This document shows positions 26,055 through 35,396 of a stretch of DNA of 64,000 nt, piece by piece (positions within the stretch are counted from its first letter, which is position 1; each line of letters begins with the position of its first letter). Source of the DNA: CADEED01 sp035525785 (GTDB lineage Bacteria > Pseudomonadota > Gammaproteobacteria > Steroidobacterales > Steroidobacteraceae); the NCBI GenBank assembly GCA_035525785.1, contig DATLDQ010000112.1, positions 7,612 to 71,611 of the forward strand, given 5' to 3'. The translations under genes and the position numbers were made by a program. Under the pieces are notes generated by a model. It did no database searches, was not told where the DNA came from, and saw only the letters and a list, made by a program, of their open reading frames with translations.

Positions 26055-26075
26055 AAATTGATTTAGTTTCAATTG
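26055..26075. promoter_or_regulatory. MarR-type operator between hppD and its regulator
   Basis: AATTGA (26056-26061) and TCAATT (26069-26074) form a perfect dyad with a seven-base spacer in the 44-base gap of the divergent pair. Size and AT content stand out from the surrounding GC-rich DNA and suit a MarR dimer site. It would overlap the promoters of both hppD and the regulator. Confidence 0.6.
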
Positions 26076-26081
26076 TAACCA

Positions 26082-26546
26082 ATGCGCGCCCCATCGAAAC
26101 TCCACTTGGAGAATTTTCTCCCCTATCGGCTGTCGGTCTTGTCCAATACCGTCAGCAGCGCCATTGCAGCCGCGTACTTCGCCCATTTCGGACTGTCGAT
26201 CCCCGAATGGCGTGTCATGGCCGTATTGGCGGCGAATCCCGGCCTGTCCGCCGCCGAGGTCACGGCCCGGACAGCCATGGACAAGGTCGCCGTCAGCCGG
26301 GCCGTCGCCACGCTCCTTGGCGCGGGGCGGCTGCGGCGCAGCAGGCCCAAGACCGACCGGCGCCGTACGCATCTCGAGCTCACGCAAGCAGGGACACGCG
26401 TGTACGCACAAGTGGTGCCGATGGCGCTCGACTACGAACGAGACCTGATCGCGCCGCTGTCGGCCAGGGACCGCGCCACGCTCGATCGCATCCTGAGAAT
26501 CCTGCTGGGGCGGGCCATCGAGCTCGGCCCGGTGCACTCTGAATGA
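26082..26546 (+). CDS. MarR family regulator of the tyrosine operon
   Basis: A 154-residue winged-helix protein: LSIPEWRVMAVLAANPGLSAAEVTARTAMDKVAVSRAVATLLGAGRLRR, then the wing PKTDRRRTHLELTQAG. It is divergent from hppD with a clear dyad in between, so repression of the tyrosine catabolic operon with an aromatic intermediate as inducer is likely (inference). The ATG has no purine-rich ribosome-binding site; the operator ends seven bases before it, so the mRNA may be leaderless or nearly so. Confidence 0.85.
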   Translation: MRAPSKLHLENFLPYRLSVLSNTVSSAIAAAYFAHFGLSIPEWRVMAVLAANPGLSAAEVTARTAMDKVAVSRAVATLLGAGRLRRSRPKTDRRRTHLELTQAGTRVYAQVVPMALDYERDLIAPLSARDRATLDRILRILLGRAIELGPVHSE

Positions 26547-26588
26547 ACCGGCTTTTCCCACCTTAACCGATCCGGAGTTCACTCCCAG

Positions 26589-29500
26589 ATGCTTGGCAAG
26601 ATCCCCGCAGCGCGGCTCGCGCTCATCGAAAAGATAGTCGCCCGCGCCGCGCGACAGGTGCCGAAGAACTCGCGCGCGCTCGCCGCGGACTTCCTGCGCG
26701 CGTTCTTCCGCGGCGTCGCCGAGGAAGACCTGCGGGCACACAGCGCGCGTGACCTGGCGTCAGCGGCGCTGGCGCACCTGGAGTTCGGCCGTCAGCGCAG
26801 CGGCAGCCGGGTGCTCGTCGAGCTTGCGCCGCCGTTGAACCCGGAGGCAGCCACCGCCTCGCACCGTGTGTTGCTGCGCGTGGTCGCGCCCGACATGCCC
26901 TTCCTGGTCGATTCCATCGGCATCGTCTTCACCCAGATGAACATCGCCGTGCATCTCATCGTGCATCCTGTGCTCGCGGTGAAGCGCGATGCGCGCGGCG
27001 CGCTCAAGGCCGTGGAGCCCGAGGGCGAGAGCACGCAAGCCGAATCGTGGCAGATGATGGAGATCGACCGGCCGCGGGACGAAGCGAGCGCCCGCGAGCT
27101 CGAGCGCCGGGTGCGCGCCGCGCTCGAGGACGTGCGCCGCGCCGTCGCGGACTTCCGCCCGATGCTCGAACGCATCCGCGCCGTGGCCAACGAGCTCGAG
27201 CGCGCCAAACTACCCGTGCCGCGGTCGCATGCCAGCGAGGCGCGGGCCCTGCTCTCCTGGATGCACGACGGCCACTTCGTGTTCCTCGGCTATCGTTATT
27301 ACCGGCTGCGCCGCGGCCGCTCGCGCGACGCGCTGGTGCGCGAGGAGGGCAGCGGACTCGGCATCCTGCGCACGGAGTCACGGCGCAAGTCCCCCGCGCC
27401 CATAGTGCTCACGGGGCACCTGCGCCGCCAGGCGCGCGCACCGGAGCTCCTGGTGCTGACCAAGGCCAATACGCCTTCGACCGTGCATCGCGGCAGTTAT
27501 CTCGACTACGTGGGCATCAAGACCTTCGACGACCAGGGCGACGTCACGGGCGAACACCGCTTCCTCGGCCTCTGGACCTCGAGCGCCTATCACAAGCCAC
27601 CGGCCGAGATCCCCCTGCTCCGCCGCAAGCTCGAAGCGGTGATCGCGCATTTCGGGCTGCCCGAGCACAGCCACGATGCCAAGTCGGTGGTCAACGTCAT
27701 CGACACCTTCCCGCGCGACGAGCTGTTCCAGACGCCGGCCGCGGAGCTCATTCCCATCGTGCGCGGCATCGTGAACCTCTACGAGCGCCGCCGCGTGCGC
27801 CTGTTCGTGCGCCGTGACAGCTACGAGCGCTTCTACTCGTGCATCGTGTTCGTGCCGCGCGACCGCTACAACACCGAGGTCCGCGAGCGCATCGAACGCA
27901 TCGTGCGCGAGCGCTTCCACGGCACTCATGTCGAGAGCCAGGTCCAGATTTCCGACTCCATGCTGGCGCGGGTGCACCTGCTGGTGCGCACACCGCAGGG
28001 CACACCGTCCGTGGAAGACGTCGGCGCCATCGAGAACGCCATCGCCGCCGCTGCCGCCACCTGGGAGGACCGGCTGCAGCAGGCGCTGATCGCCCGCGGA
28101 GTGCAGCGCGACGCCGTGGACCTCGCTGCACGGTATGCGCGTCTTTTTCCGCCCGCCTATCGCGCCGATGTCGAACCCGCGCAGGCGCTCGAAGACATCA
28201 CCGATCTCGAAGCGCTCGCGGCGAACCCCGCCGTGCCGCAGCTCAACCTGCGCACGGCGCCGAAGGCCCCGGGCGGCAGACCGCAGGGGCTGCGCCTGCG
28301 CATCCTGCAGACGGGCGAGCCGATTTCCATCTCCGACATCCTGCCCATGCTCGAGAATTTCGGGTTGCGCGTGGTGGCCGAGCATCTCTACGGATTCCCG
28401 GCGGGTGAACGGCCGGTGTCCATCCAGGATTTCGAGCTCGAATCCCGCGATGCCAAGCGTGTGGACACGGCCGGCCTCGAGCCGCTTTTCAAGGAGGCGC
28501 TGCTCGCGACCTGGCGCGGTGACGTCGAGAACGACGGCTTCAACCGTCTGCTGCTGTGCGCGGGATTGAGCGCCCGCGAAATCGTCGTGGTGCGAGCGTA
28601 CTGCCGGTACCTGCTGCAGACCGGCATTCCCTTCAGCCAGGCCTACATGGAGCGCGTGCTGGTCGCGCAAGCGCCCATCGCGCGACAGCTGGTGCGGCTG
28701 TTCGAAACGCAGTTCGCTTTGCGCGGCAAATCGCGCGAGGCTGCCGCCGAACGCATCCGCGCCGGCATCGTCCGCGCGCTCGACAAGGTGCAGAGCCTCG
28801 ACGAAGACCGGATCCTGCGTGGCTATCTCAACGTCATCCGCGCGACGCTGCGTACCAACTACTTCCAGACATTGCCGGACGGCTCGTCCAAGAGCTGGGT
28901 GTCTTTCAAACTGGACCCCCACCAGATCCCCGAGCTGCCGCTGCCGCGGCCGAAGTTCGAGATCTTCGTGTACAGCCCGCGCGTGGAAGGCGTGCACCTG
29001 CGCATGGCGTACGTGGCGCGCGGCGGCCTGCGCTGGTCGGATCGCCGCGAAGACTTCCGCACCGAAGTGCTGGGCCTCATGAAGGCGCAGAACGTGAAGA
29101 ACACCGTGATCGTGCCCGCGGGTGCGAAGGGCGGGTTCTATCCCAAGCGCCTGCCGGCGAACGGCACCCGCGAAGAGGTCATGAAGGAAGGCATCGCCAG
29201 CTACCAGACGTTCATCCGCGGCCTGCTCGACGTCACCGACAACATCGTGAAGGGCAAGACTGTTCCGCCATCGAACGTGACCCGCCGCGATGGCGACGAC
29301 GCCTATCTCGTGGTCGCGGCCGACAAGGGCACGGCCACGTTCTCGGACATCGCCAACGCCATCTCCATCGAGTACGGACACTGGTTAGGCGACGCCTTCG
29401 CCTCCGGTGGCTCGGCCGGCTACGATCACAAGGGCATGGGCATCACCGCGCGCGGGGCGTGGGAATGCGTGAAGCGCCACTTCCGCGAGCTGGGGCTCGA

Positions 29501-31409
29501 CATCCAGACGCAGGACTTCACCTGCGCCGGCATCGGCGACATGTCGGGCGACGTGTTCGGCAATGGCATGCTGCTCTCGAAGCACACGCGCCTGGTCGCG
29601 GCCTTCGATCACCGCCACATCTTTCTCGATCCGAACCCGGACGCCGCGTCGAGCTACCGCGAACGCGAGCGCATGTTCAAGCTGCCGCGTTCGAGCTGGG
29701 ATGACTACACGCGCAAACTGATCTCGCGTGGCGGCGGCATCTGGCCGCGCGGCGCCAAGTCGATACCCCTTTCGCCAGAGGTGCAAAAGCTGCTCGAGAT
29801 CACTGGCAGCGCCGCCACGCCGGTCGACGTGATGCGCGCGATCCTGCGCATGCGCGTCGATCTCCTGTGGAACGGCGGCATCGGCACCTACGTCAAGGCT
29901 TACGAAGAGTCGCACGCCGAAGTGCGCGACCGCGCGAACGACGCGATACGCGCCGACGGCCGCGAAATCCGCGCGCGCGTGATCGGCGAAGGCGGCAACC
30001 TCGGCTGCACGCAGAAAGGCCGCGTGGAATACGCGCAAACCAGTGGCGGCAAGGTCAACACCGACTTCATCGACAACTCCGCCGGGGTCAATACCTCCGA
30101 CGTGGAAGTGAACATCAAGATCCTGCTGGCCGAGGTGGCCCGCAAGGGCCGCCTCACGCGCGCCGCGCGCGACAAGCTGCTGGCGCGCATGACCAGGGAA
30201 GTCGCCGACATCGTGCTCCACAACAACTACCTGCAGAGCCAGGCGCTGTCGGTGCTGGAGCAGAAGGCCGCCGAGCGGCTGACCGAATACCAGAGCGTGA
30301 TCCGCACGCTCGAACGCGGCGGACATCTCAACCGCGTCATCGAATTCCTGCCCACCGAAGACGAGTTCCTCGAGCGACGCAAGCAGCGGCTCGGACTGAC
30401 CCGTCCCGAGCTGGCCGTGGTGCTGGCGTACAGCAAGATATGGCTCAGCAACCACCTGCTCGATTCCGATCTGCCGGACGACCCGTACTTCGCGAGCGAG
30501 GTACAACGCTACTTCCCGACACCGATGCGCAAGCGATACGCGCGCGCGATACCGCAACACCGGTTGCGCCGCGAGATCGTCACCACGCAGACGACCAACA
30601 GCCTCGTGAACCGCATGGGCCCGGTGTTCGTCACCCGCGCACAGGAAGAGACCGGCGCGGATCCGGCCGCCATCGCCCGCGCCTATTCGATCGCGCGCGA
30701 GATCTTCGCCATGCGCGCGTTGTGGTTCGACATCGAAGCGCTCGACAACAAGGTGTCGGCCTCGATGCAATACGGCATGTTCTATCGCGCCGCGCGCCTC
30801 CTGCGGCACACCTCGTACTGGCTGCTGCGCGAGCGCGGCCGCAACCTGCACATCGAGAACAATGTCCACGCGTTGCGCCCCGGCGTCGAAGCGCTGGCCA
30901 ACGACATCGACTCGGTCCTCGGTGGCATCGCGCGTACGCGTCACGACGCGGTGCATTCGGAGCTCGCCGCCGGTGGTGTGCCGGAGAAGCTCGCGATGCG
31001 CATCGCTCGCCTGTCGGTGCTCGAACCCGCACTCGACATCGTGGCGTTGTCCGCCAGCGAGAAGACGCCGGTCATCGAAGTGGCGCGAGTCTATTTCGAG
31101 CTGGGCGTGGCGCTGGGCCTCGACTGGCTGCATACCGAGATCGACGGTCTGTCGGTGGATGGCTCCTGGCAGGCGACGGCACGCACCGGCCTGCGCGACG
31201 CCGCGATGCGCGCGCATCGCGAGCTCACCTTGCAGGTTCTGCGCCAGCGCGGCGCGCTCGCGCAGCGGCTCGCGGGCTGGAGCGCACAGCGCGAGGCAGC
31301 GCTCTCCAGCTGGAAGCGCACGCTCACCGAGATGCGCGCCGTGGGCACCGCCGACTTCGCTACGCTCACGGTAGGCGTGGACGCAGTGCGCAGCCTGTCC
31401 GCCGGGTAG
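26589..31409 (+). CDS. gdhB: NAD-specific glutamate dehydrogenase, large (180-kDa class)
   Basis: The 1606-residue product matches the very large NAD-dependent glutamate dehydrogenases (Streptomyces/Pseudomonas type) that deaminate glutamate to 2-oxoglutarate. N-terminal ACT-like regulatory segments (for example MPFLVDSIGIVFTQMNIAVHL) cover about the first 650 residues. The catalytic core is at about 790-1250 with VARGGLRWSDRREDFRTEVLGLMKAQ, VPAGAKGGFYPK, FTCAGIGDMSGDVFGNGML, and the Rossmann region RVIGEGGNLGCTQKGRVEYA. A helical C-terminal domain follows. The gene stands alone after the MarR gene. Confidence 0.96.
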   Translation: MLGKIPAARLALIEKIVARAARQVPKNSRALAADFLRAFFRGVAEEDLRAHSARDLASAALAHLEFGRQRSGSRVLVELAPPLNPEAATASHRVLLRVVAPDMPFLVDSIGIVFTQMNIAVHLIVHPVLAVKRDARGALKAVEPEGESTQAESWQMMEIDRPRDEASARELERRVRAALEDVRRAVADFRPMLERIRAVANELERAKLPVPRSHASEARALLSWMHDGHFVFLGYRYYRLRRGRSRDALVREEGSGLGILRTESRRKSPAPIVLTGHLRRQARAPELLVLTKANTPSTVHRGSYLDYVGIKTFDDQGDVTGEHRFLGLWTSSAYHKPPAEIPLLRRKLEAVIAHFGLPEHSHDAKSVVNVIDTFPRDELFQTPAAELIPIVRGIVNLYERRRVRLFVRRDSYERFYSCIVFVPRDRYNTEVRERIERIVRERFHGTHVESQVQISDSMLARVHLLVRTPQGTPSVEDVGAIENAIAAAAATWEDRLQQALIARGVQRDAVDLAARYARLFPPAYRADVEPAQALEDITDLEALAANPAVPQLNLRTAPKAPGGRPQGLRLRILQTGEPISISDILPMLENFGLRVVAEHLYGFPAGERPVSIQDFELESRDAKRVDTAGLEPLFKEALLATWRGDVENDGFNRLLLCAGLSAREIVVVRAYCRYLLQTGIPFSQAYMERVLVAQAPIARQLVRLFETQFALRGKSREAAAERIRAGIVRALDKVQSLDEDRILRGYLNVIRATLRTNYFQTLPDGSSKSWVSFKLDPHQIPELPLPRPKFEIFVYSPRVEGVHLRMAYVARGGLRWSDRREDFRTEVLGLMKAQNVKNTVIVPAGAKGGFYPKRLPANGTREEVMKEGIASYQTFIRGLLDVTDNIVKGKTVPPSNVTRRDGDDAYLVVAADKGTATFSDIANAISIEYGHWLGDAFASGGSAGYDHKGMGITARGAWECVKRHFRELGLDIQTQDFTCAGIGDMSGDVFGNGMLLSKHTRLVAAFDHRHIFLDPNPDAASSYRERERMFKLPRSSWDDYTRKLISRGGGIWPRGAKSIPLSPEVQKLLEITGSAATPVDVMRAILRMRVDLLWNGGIGTYVKAYEESHAEVRDRANDAIRADGREIRARVIGEGGNLGCTQKGRVEYAQTSGGKVNTDFIDNSAGVNTSDVEVNIKILLAEVARKGRLTRAARDKLLARMTREVADIVLHNNYLQSQALSVLEQKAAERLTEYQSVIRTLERGGHLNRVIEFLPTEDEFLERRKQRLGLTRPELAVVLAYSKIWLSNHLLDSDLPDDPYFASEVQRYFPTPMRKRYARAIPQHRLRREIVTTQTTNSLVNRMGPVFVTRAQEETGADPAAIARAYSIAREIFAMRALWFDIEALDNKVSASMQYGMFYRAARLLRHTSYWLLRERGRNLHIENNVHALRPGVEALANDIDSVLGGIARTRHDAVHSELAAGGVPEKLAMRIARLSVLEPALDIVALSASEKTPVIEVARVYFELGVALGLDWLHTEIDGLSVDGSWQATARTGLRDAAMRAHRELTLQVLRQRGALAQRLAGWSAQREAALSSWKRTLTEMRAVGTADFATLTVGVDAVRSLSAG

Positions 31410-31427
31410 TGTCCGCCCGTCTACGCG

Positions 31428-32222
31428 ATGAGAACCGCGCTGGTCATCAGCACGTACGAGCGCCCGGATGCTCTCGCCGCCGTGCTCGACAGCGTCGCGC
31501 GCCAGCGCGCGGCGCCTGACGAAATCGTCATCGCCGACGATGGGTCGGGCGCTCCCACGCGCGAGCTCATCACCCGCTTCACGCGTCGCTCGAGCGTGCC
31601 CGTGCGGGCGGTCTCGCAGCCGCACGCAGGTTTTCGCCTCACGCGCCTGCGCAACCTCGCGATCGCCGCCTGCACCGCGGACTTTCTCGTCTTCATCGAC
31701 GGCGACATGCTGCTGCACACGGGCTTCGTCGCGGATCACCGCCGCCACGCGCGTGCGCGCTGCTTCACGCAGGGGGTACGAGTGCGTGCCGACGAGGCGT
31801 TGACCGCGAAGCTCATCCACGACCCGCGCACGCCTCTGAATGCCTGGACCCCTGGGCTCGGAGCGTTGCGGCGTACCTATCTACTCCGCTCGCGTCCGCT
31901 GGCATCGGCCACGCGGCAGCTGGCCAACCGGTTCATCGCGATCAAGGGTTGCAATCAGGCCTTCTGGCGCGCGGACCTGGTGCGTGTGAACGGCTTCAAC
32001 GAGGCCATTGAGGGCTGGGGTCCCGAGGACAAGGAGCTGGCGGCGCGACTCACGCATGCGGGCATCGAACGTCAGACGCTGATGTTCGGCGGCATCGCTG
32101 TGCACCTGCACCATCCGGCTGCGGCCCGCGATGCCCTGCCAGCGAACCAGAACGTCTTGTCGGAGACTTTGCGGGAGCGGCGCACCTGGTGCGAGCGCGG
32201 GCTCGACGCACACCTGACCTGA
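31428..32222 (+). CDS. Family 2 glycosyltransferase
   Basis: A 264-residue GT-A fold protein. The N-terminal nucleotide-sugar part has ALVISTYERPDALAAVLDSVARQ, IADDGSG and the metal-binding FIDGDMLLH (DxD-like). The C-terminal part has KGCNQAFWRADLVRVNGFNEAIEGWGPEDKELAARL, typical of the galactosyltransferase-like C-terminal domain. No membrane span is seen. Acceptor and sugar are unknown; no polysaccharide cluster surrounds it. Confidence 0.85.
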   Translation: MRTALVISTYERPDALAAVLDSVARQRAAPDEIVIADDGSGAPTRELITRFTRRSSVPVRAVSQPHAGFRLTRLRNLAIAACTADFLVFIDGDMLLHTGFVADHRRHARARCFTQGVRVRADEALTAKLIHDPRTPLNAWTPGLGALRRTYLLRSRPLASATRQLANRFIAIKGCNQAFWRADLVRVNGFNEAIEGWGPEDKELAARLTHAGIERQTLMFGGIAVHLHHPAAARDALPANQNVLSETLRERRTWCERGLDAHLT

Positions 32223-32302
32223 CGTCCGACAGCGGCCCGGCCGGGGACGCGCAAATCGCACTCCCTGCGGTTAACATGTCGCCCCCTTCATCGGAGGCGC
32301 GC

Positions 32303-33055
32303 ATGCCCGGCAAATTGATCCTTGTACGTCACGGCCAGAGCACCTGGAACGTCGAGAACCTGTTCACCGGCTGGCATGACGTCGACCTCTCCGACCTGGG
32401 CCGGCACGAGGCGAAGTCCGCGGGTGTCGAGATCAAGAAGGCCGGCATCGTGCCCGACGTGGTGTTCACGTCGGTGCTCAAGCGCGCGATCCGGACGATG
32501 TGGACCATCCTCGATGAGCTCGACCTCATGTGGCTGCCGGTCGAGCGCAGCTGGCGACTCAACGAACGTCATTACGGCGCGCTGCAGGGTCTCGACAAGG
32601 CGCAGACCGTCGAGAAGCATGGCGAGTCGCAGGTGAAGATCTGGCGCCGCAGCTATGACATCCCGCCGCCGCCGCTCGACACCACTGATGCGCGTCACCC
32701 GGTCAACGATCGCCGGTACTCCGGAATCGATCCGCGCGTGCTGCCCGCCAGCGAATCTCTCAAGGACACGTTGGCCCGCGTGCTGCCGTTCTGGAACGAC
32801 CGCATCGTCGCCGAACTCAAGGCCGGGAAGAACGTGATGGTGGTCGCGCACGGCAACTCGCTGCGCGCGGTGGTGAAAATGCTCGACAACGTGAGCGAAG
32901 CCGACATCACCGAGCTCAACATTCCGACGGGTGTGCCGCTGGTGTACGAGCTCGACGATCAGCTCAAGCCGGTCCGGAGCGGCTACCTCGGCGATCCGGA
33001 GGCCATCAAGGCGGCGGCTGAAGCCGTGAAGAAGCAGACGGAAAAGAAGAAATGA
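32303..33055 (+). CDS. gpmA: 2,3-bisphosphoglycerate-dependent phosphoglycerate mutase
   Basis: The 250-residue glycolytic enzyme interconverts 3- and 2-phosphoglycerate. It has the phospho-His motif LVRHGQSTWNVENLFTGW at the N-terminus, RSWRLNERHYGALQGLDK, and VMVVAHGNSLRAVVKML with the second His. GGAGG lies seven bases before the chosen ATG; the longer frame upstream is not conserved. A Lys-rich tail ends the protein. Confidence 0.96.
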   Translation: MPGKLILVRHGQSTWNVENLFTGWHDVDLSDLGRHEAKSAGVEIKKAGIVPDVVFTSVLKRAIRTMWTILDELDLMWLPVERSWRLNERHYGALQGLDKAQTVEKHGESQVKIWRRSYDIPPPPLDTTDARHPVNDRRYSGIDPRVLPASESLKDTLARVLPFWNDRIVAELKAGKNVMVVAHGNSLRAVVKMLDNVSEADITELNIPTGVPLVYELDDQLKPVRSGYLGDPEAIKAAAEAVKKQTEKKK

Positions 33056-33097
33056 GTCGGGCGGCAGCGGCGATGACGGCGTTCGTCAACGTCGGGC

Positions 33098-33114
33098 AGC
33101 CGGGGCGCCCGGCT
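33098..33114 (+). terminator. Hairpin after gpmA
   Basis: AGCCGGG and CCCGGCT form a perfect 7-bp GC-rich stem with a three-base loop between gpmA and the convergent RraB-like gene. It lacks a T-run, so it is at most a weak or Rho-assisted terminator. Confidence 0.4.
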
Positions 33115-33122
33115 TGGGCTAG

Positions 33123-33566
33123 CTAGGTCGGGGGGCCCGGCGCTATCGGCACCTGCTTCGCCGACCAGCCGTCGTAACGGCCCTGGCGTTCGGTCGCCAT
33201 CTCGGTGAGACGCCGGCTCAGCTCCTGCATGTCGGGCACCGTGAGCTGCATCGACTTGTGCGCGTGCAGGACGTAGCGCAGCTCCCCGTTCTCCGGCGTA
33301 TCGACGATCTCGGCGTCGAAGCCCTCGCCTTTCAACGTACGCTCGACTTCCATGGCGCCATCCGGCGTCGGGAACGCGAGGAAAAAATCCACGTCGTGCG
33401 GCTTGAAGGGATCGGACCCGCGCTTGCGCAGCTGGTCGATGAGCCGGGCATCCCAGGAGTCGTTCTGCTGCCGGCGCAGCTTCTGCAGGTTCTGCCAGAT
33501 GCGCCACGCGGCGATCACGCCGCCGATGATGGCGAACGCGTACATCCACTTGGCGGAGAAATCCAC
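33123..33566 (-). CDS. RraB-domain protein (RNase E inhibitor-like), membrane-anchored
   Basis: A 147-residue protein with one N-terminal membrane span (residues 6-24) and a RraB-like domain at about 30-130: DARLIDQLRKRGSDPFKPHDVDFFLAFPTPDGAMEVERTLKGEGFDAEIVD. RraB binds and inhibits RNase E in E. coli. Unlike the soluble E. coli protein, this one is membrane-tethered, which would place it near membrane-bound RNase E; that link is inference. It starts three bases after the 2Fe-2S ferredoxin gene. Confidence 0.7.
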   Translation of the reverse strand: MDFSAKWMYAFAIIGGVIAAWRIWQNLQKLRRQQNDSWDARLIDQLRKRGSDPFKPHDVDFFLAFPTPDGAMEVERTLKGEGFDAEIVDTPENGELRYVLHAHKSMQLTVPDMQELSRRLTEMATERQGRYDGWSAKQVPIAPGPPT

Positions 33567-33569
33567 GGC

Positions 33570-33884
33570 CTACTCGTCTTCGGCGATGGTGACTTTGAGA
33601 CCCGAGAGCGCCGCGGTGAATTCCACCTGGCATGAGAGCCGGGAATTTTCCTTGTAGTGCGAGAGCTCGGTGAGGAGCTCGCGTTCGTCCGACATCGGTG
33701 GCGGCAGTTTCTCCGCCCAGGCCGGGTCCACGTAGATGTGGCATGTGGCGCAGGAACACATGCCGCCGCAGATGGCCGCGACGCCGTAGTCCAGTTCCCG
33801 CAAGATTTCCATCACCTTCAAGCCGGGCTTCGACTCCACGTCGTGCGAAACCCCGTCACGATCAACCACCTGCAACGTCGCCAT
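33570..33884 (-). CDS. 2Fe-2S ferredoxin, adrenodoxin type
   Basis: A 104-residue ferredoxin with the C-x5-C-x2-C pattern in CGGMCSCATCHIYVD (an additional Cys lies inside) and the fourth Cys in SRLSCQVEF. Adrenodoxin-type ferredoxins feed electrons to cytochrome P450s or Rieske-type oxygenases. No oxygenase is adjacent. It lies 28 bases after the thiamine kinase-like gene on the same strand. Confidence 0.9.
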   Translation of the reverse strand: MATLQVVDRDGVSHDVESKPGLKVMEILRELDYGVAAICGGMCSCATCHIYVDPAWAEKLPPPMSDERELLTELSHYKENSRLSCQVEFTAALSGLKVTIAEDE

Positions 33885-33912
33885 TACCTGTCCCGGTACC
33901 TGAAAATTCGCG

Positions 33913-34809
33913 CTAATTCGCGGCGCTAGTGTGCCGAGGTTGGGCTTCGGGCGCCAGCGTCAGCAGTCGCCGGAGGGCGGCGGATTCGACTTGCAGTTCG
34001 GTGGCCGGAACGGTGCGCCCCACGCGGCGGGCGCGGTACCAGAGGTAGTTCACCAGGACGAACACATTGGTGAGGTCGGCGAGCATCGCGGGCGTCGCGC
34101 CGGCTTCATCGAGTCCGGCGGCTTCGAGCAGCAGCCCGGCGTGCGATGCCGCGCGCGGGTAGTAGGCGAGGATGCAGGCGAGGTCGTGCAGGGGGTCGGC
34201 GACCTGCGCGTATTCCCAGTCGATGAAGTAGACGCGATCGGCGGTGAGCACGTTGCCATGATGCAGATCGCCGTGGACCACGCTCGACGGCCGCCTGCCC
34301 CAGCCGCTGCGCGCCAGCGCTTCGTCGCCATGGGCTAACAACACCGCGATGCGACCGTCCTCGTCGCCGTCGTGACTCACGATGTGGTCGGCATAGCGGC
34401 GCGCCGTGACCAGCGGATCGTAGCGCGGGATCGACGGTGGCGTCAGCGCGTGCAAGGTGCGCAGTCTCTGGCCCAGCGAGCGCAGATCGCGCATGCGCGA
34501 GAAGTAGTGCGGCGTCCACAACCGGCCGTCGAGAAATTCGGTGATCAGGCTGGATCGGTCCGGCGCCGCATAGATGACCGGTGGTGCGACGCCCGCGCTC
34601 GCGGCGGCCGAGTGCAGCGCAAGCTCGCGCTCGCGATCGAGCCCGGGGTCGGAAGCGGTGTTGTCGTTGAGGCGCACGACGAAGCGACCGCGCCGCGTGC
34701 GCACGAGGTAGCTGCGGTTCACGCGACCGCCACCGATGAGCTCCTGCGAGTACGGCGGGTCGCCCTCCTCGCAACCCGGAACTTGCAGCAGCAGGTCGCC
34801 GGCGATCAT
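33913..34809 (-). CDS. Phosphotransferase of the choline/aminoglycoside kinase fold, probable thiamine kinase
   Basis: The 298-residue product has the protein-kinase-like fold of small-molecule kinases: GGRVNRSYLVRTRRGRFVVRLN, the catalytic SVVHGDLHHGNVL (Brenner HGDxxxxN motif, near residue 184) and FIDWEYAQVADPLHDLA (DFG-like Asp). It overlaps the PnuT-like permease by four bases (ATGA) and belongs to a TPP-riboswitch operon, so phosphorylation of incoming thiamine (ThiK-like) is the most likely role. A longer upstream frame exists but would overlap the permease gene by hundreds of bases. Confidence 0.75.
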   Translation of the reverse strand: MIAGDLLLQVPGCEEGDPPYSQELIGGGRVNRSYLVRTRRGRFVVRLNDNTASDPGLDRERELALHSAAASAGVAPPVIYAAPDRSSLITEFLDGRLWTPHYFSRMRDLRSLGQRLRTLHALTPPSIPRYDPLVTARRYADHIVSHDGDEDGRIAVLLAHGDEALARSGWGRRPSSVVHGDLHHGNVLTADRVYFIDWEYAQVADPLHDLACILAYYPRAASHAGLLLEAAGLDEAGATPAMLADLTNVFVLVNYLWYRARRVGRTVPATELQVESAALRRLLTLAPEAQPRHTSAAN

Positions 34810-35396
34810 GCGGGCACCGGCTGCAAGCGCAGCTTGCGCCGCCACGCTATGTAACCGCCGATCGCGATGCCGATGAACAGCACGTTGAGCAGTGCGAGGA
34901 AGGGCAGCTCCTGCTGGTAGAAGAGGAACACCAGAACTCCGTCGATGGCGACCCAGTAGAGCCAGTTCTCGAGCTTCGCGCGCGCGGCCAGCCAGGTGGC
35001 CAGCAGGCTGAACCAGGTAGTGAGGGAATCGAGCAGCGGCCACGCCGCCTCGGTGCGTGCCGCGAGGATCTGCGCGCTGCCAAAGGAAAGCGCCAGCACC
35101 AGCAGCGCGCCCATGATGTGCCATCGGAACGGCCAGAGGCCCACGGGCAGCTCACCCTGGCTGAGTTGTTTGCTCCAGCTCACCCATCCGTACACCGACA
35201 TCGCGACGAAGAAGAGCTGCAGGCCGGATTGCATCGGCAGCCCGCGCAGCCCTGCGAGCAGCGCCGCCAGCGCCGAGCTCAACGCTCCCGCTATCCAGCA
35301 CAACCGGTCGCGGCGCGCGGCCAGCACCGCGTAGCCAACCCCGGCAAGCGTAGCGATGACTTCGAACGCGGTGAGCAGTCGTTCGGACAAGATCAC
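34806..35396 (-). CDS. pnuT: PnuT-like thiamine permease (PnuC family)
   Basis: A 196-residue membrane protein of the PnuC family with about seven spans. The diagnostic stretch LFFVAMSVYGWVSW, the WLAARAKLENWLYWVAIDGVLVFLFY signature and LFIGIAIGGYIAWRRK at the C-terminus are all present. PnuC proteins carry nicotinamide riboside; the PnuT branch carries thiamine. The TPP riboswitch and neighbouring thiamine-binding protein favour PnuT. It is overlapped by four bases at both ends (ATGA junctions). Confidence 0.85.
   Translation of the reverse strand: MILSERLLTAFEVIATLAGVGYAVLAARRDRLCWIAGALSSALAALLAGLRGLPMQSGLQLFFVAMSVYGWVSWSKQLSQGELPVGLWPFRWHIMGALLVLALSFGSAQILAARTEAAWPLLDSLTTWFSLLATWLAARAKLENWLYWVAIDGVLVFLFYQQELPFLALLNVLFIGIAIGGYIAWRRKLRLQPVPA

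Noticed and set aside
27378..29381. A 667-codon minus-strand open frame inside gdhB
   Set aside because: Same reason: no recognisable domain, composition typical of antisense frames of GC-rich genes.
29385..31820. An 811-codon minus-strand open frame opposite the glutamate dehydrogenase C-terminus
   Set aside because: The opposite strand codes for conserved glutamate dehydrogenase sequence; the minus frame has low-complexity composition and spans into the next gene.
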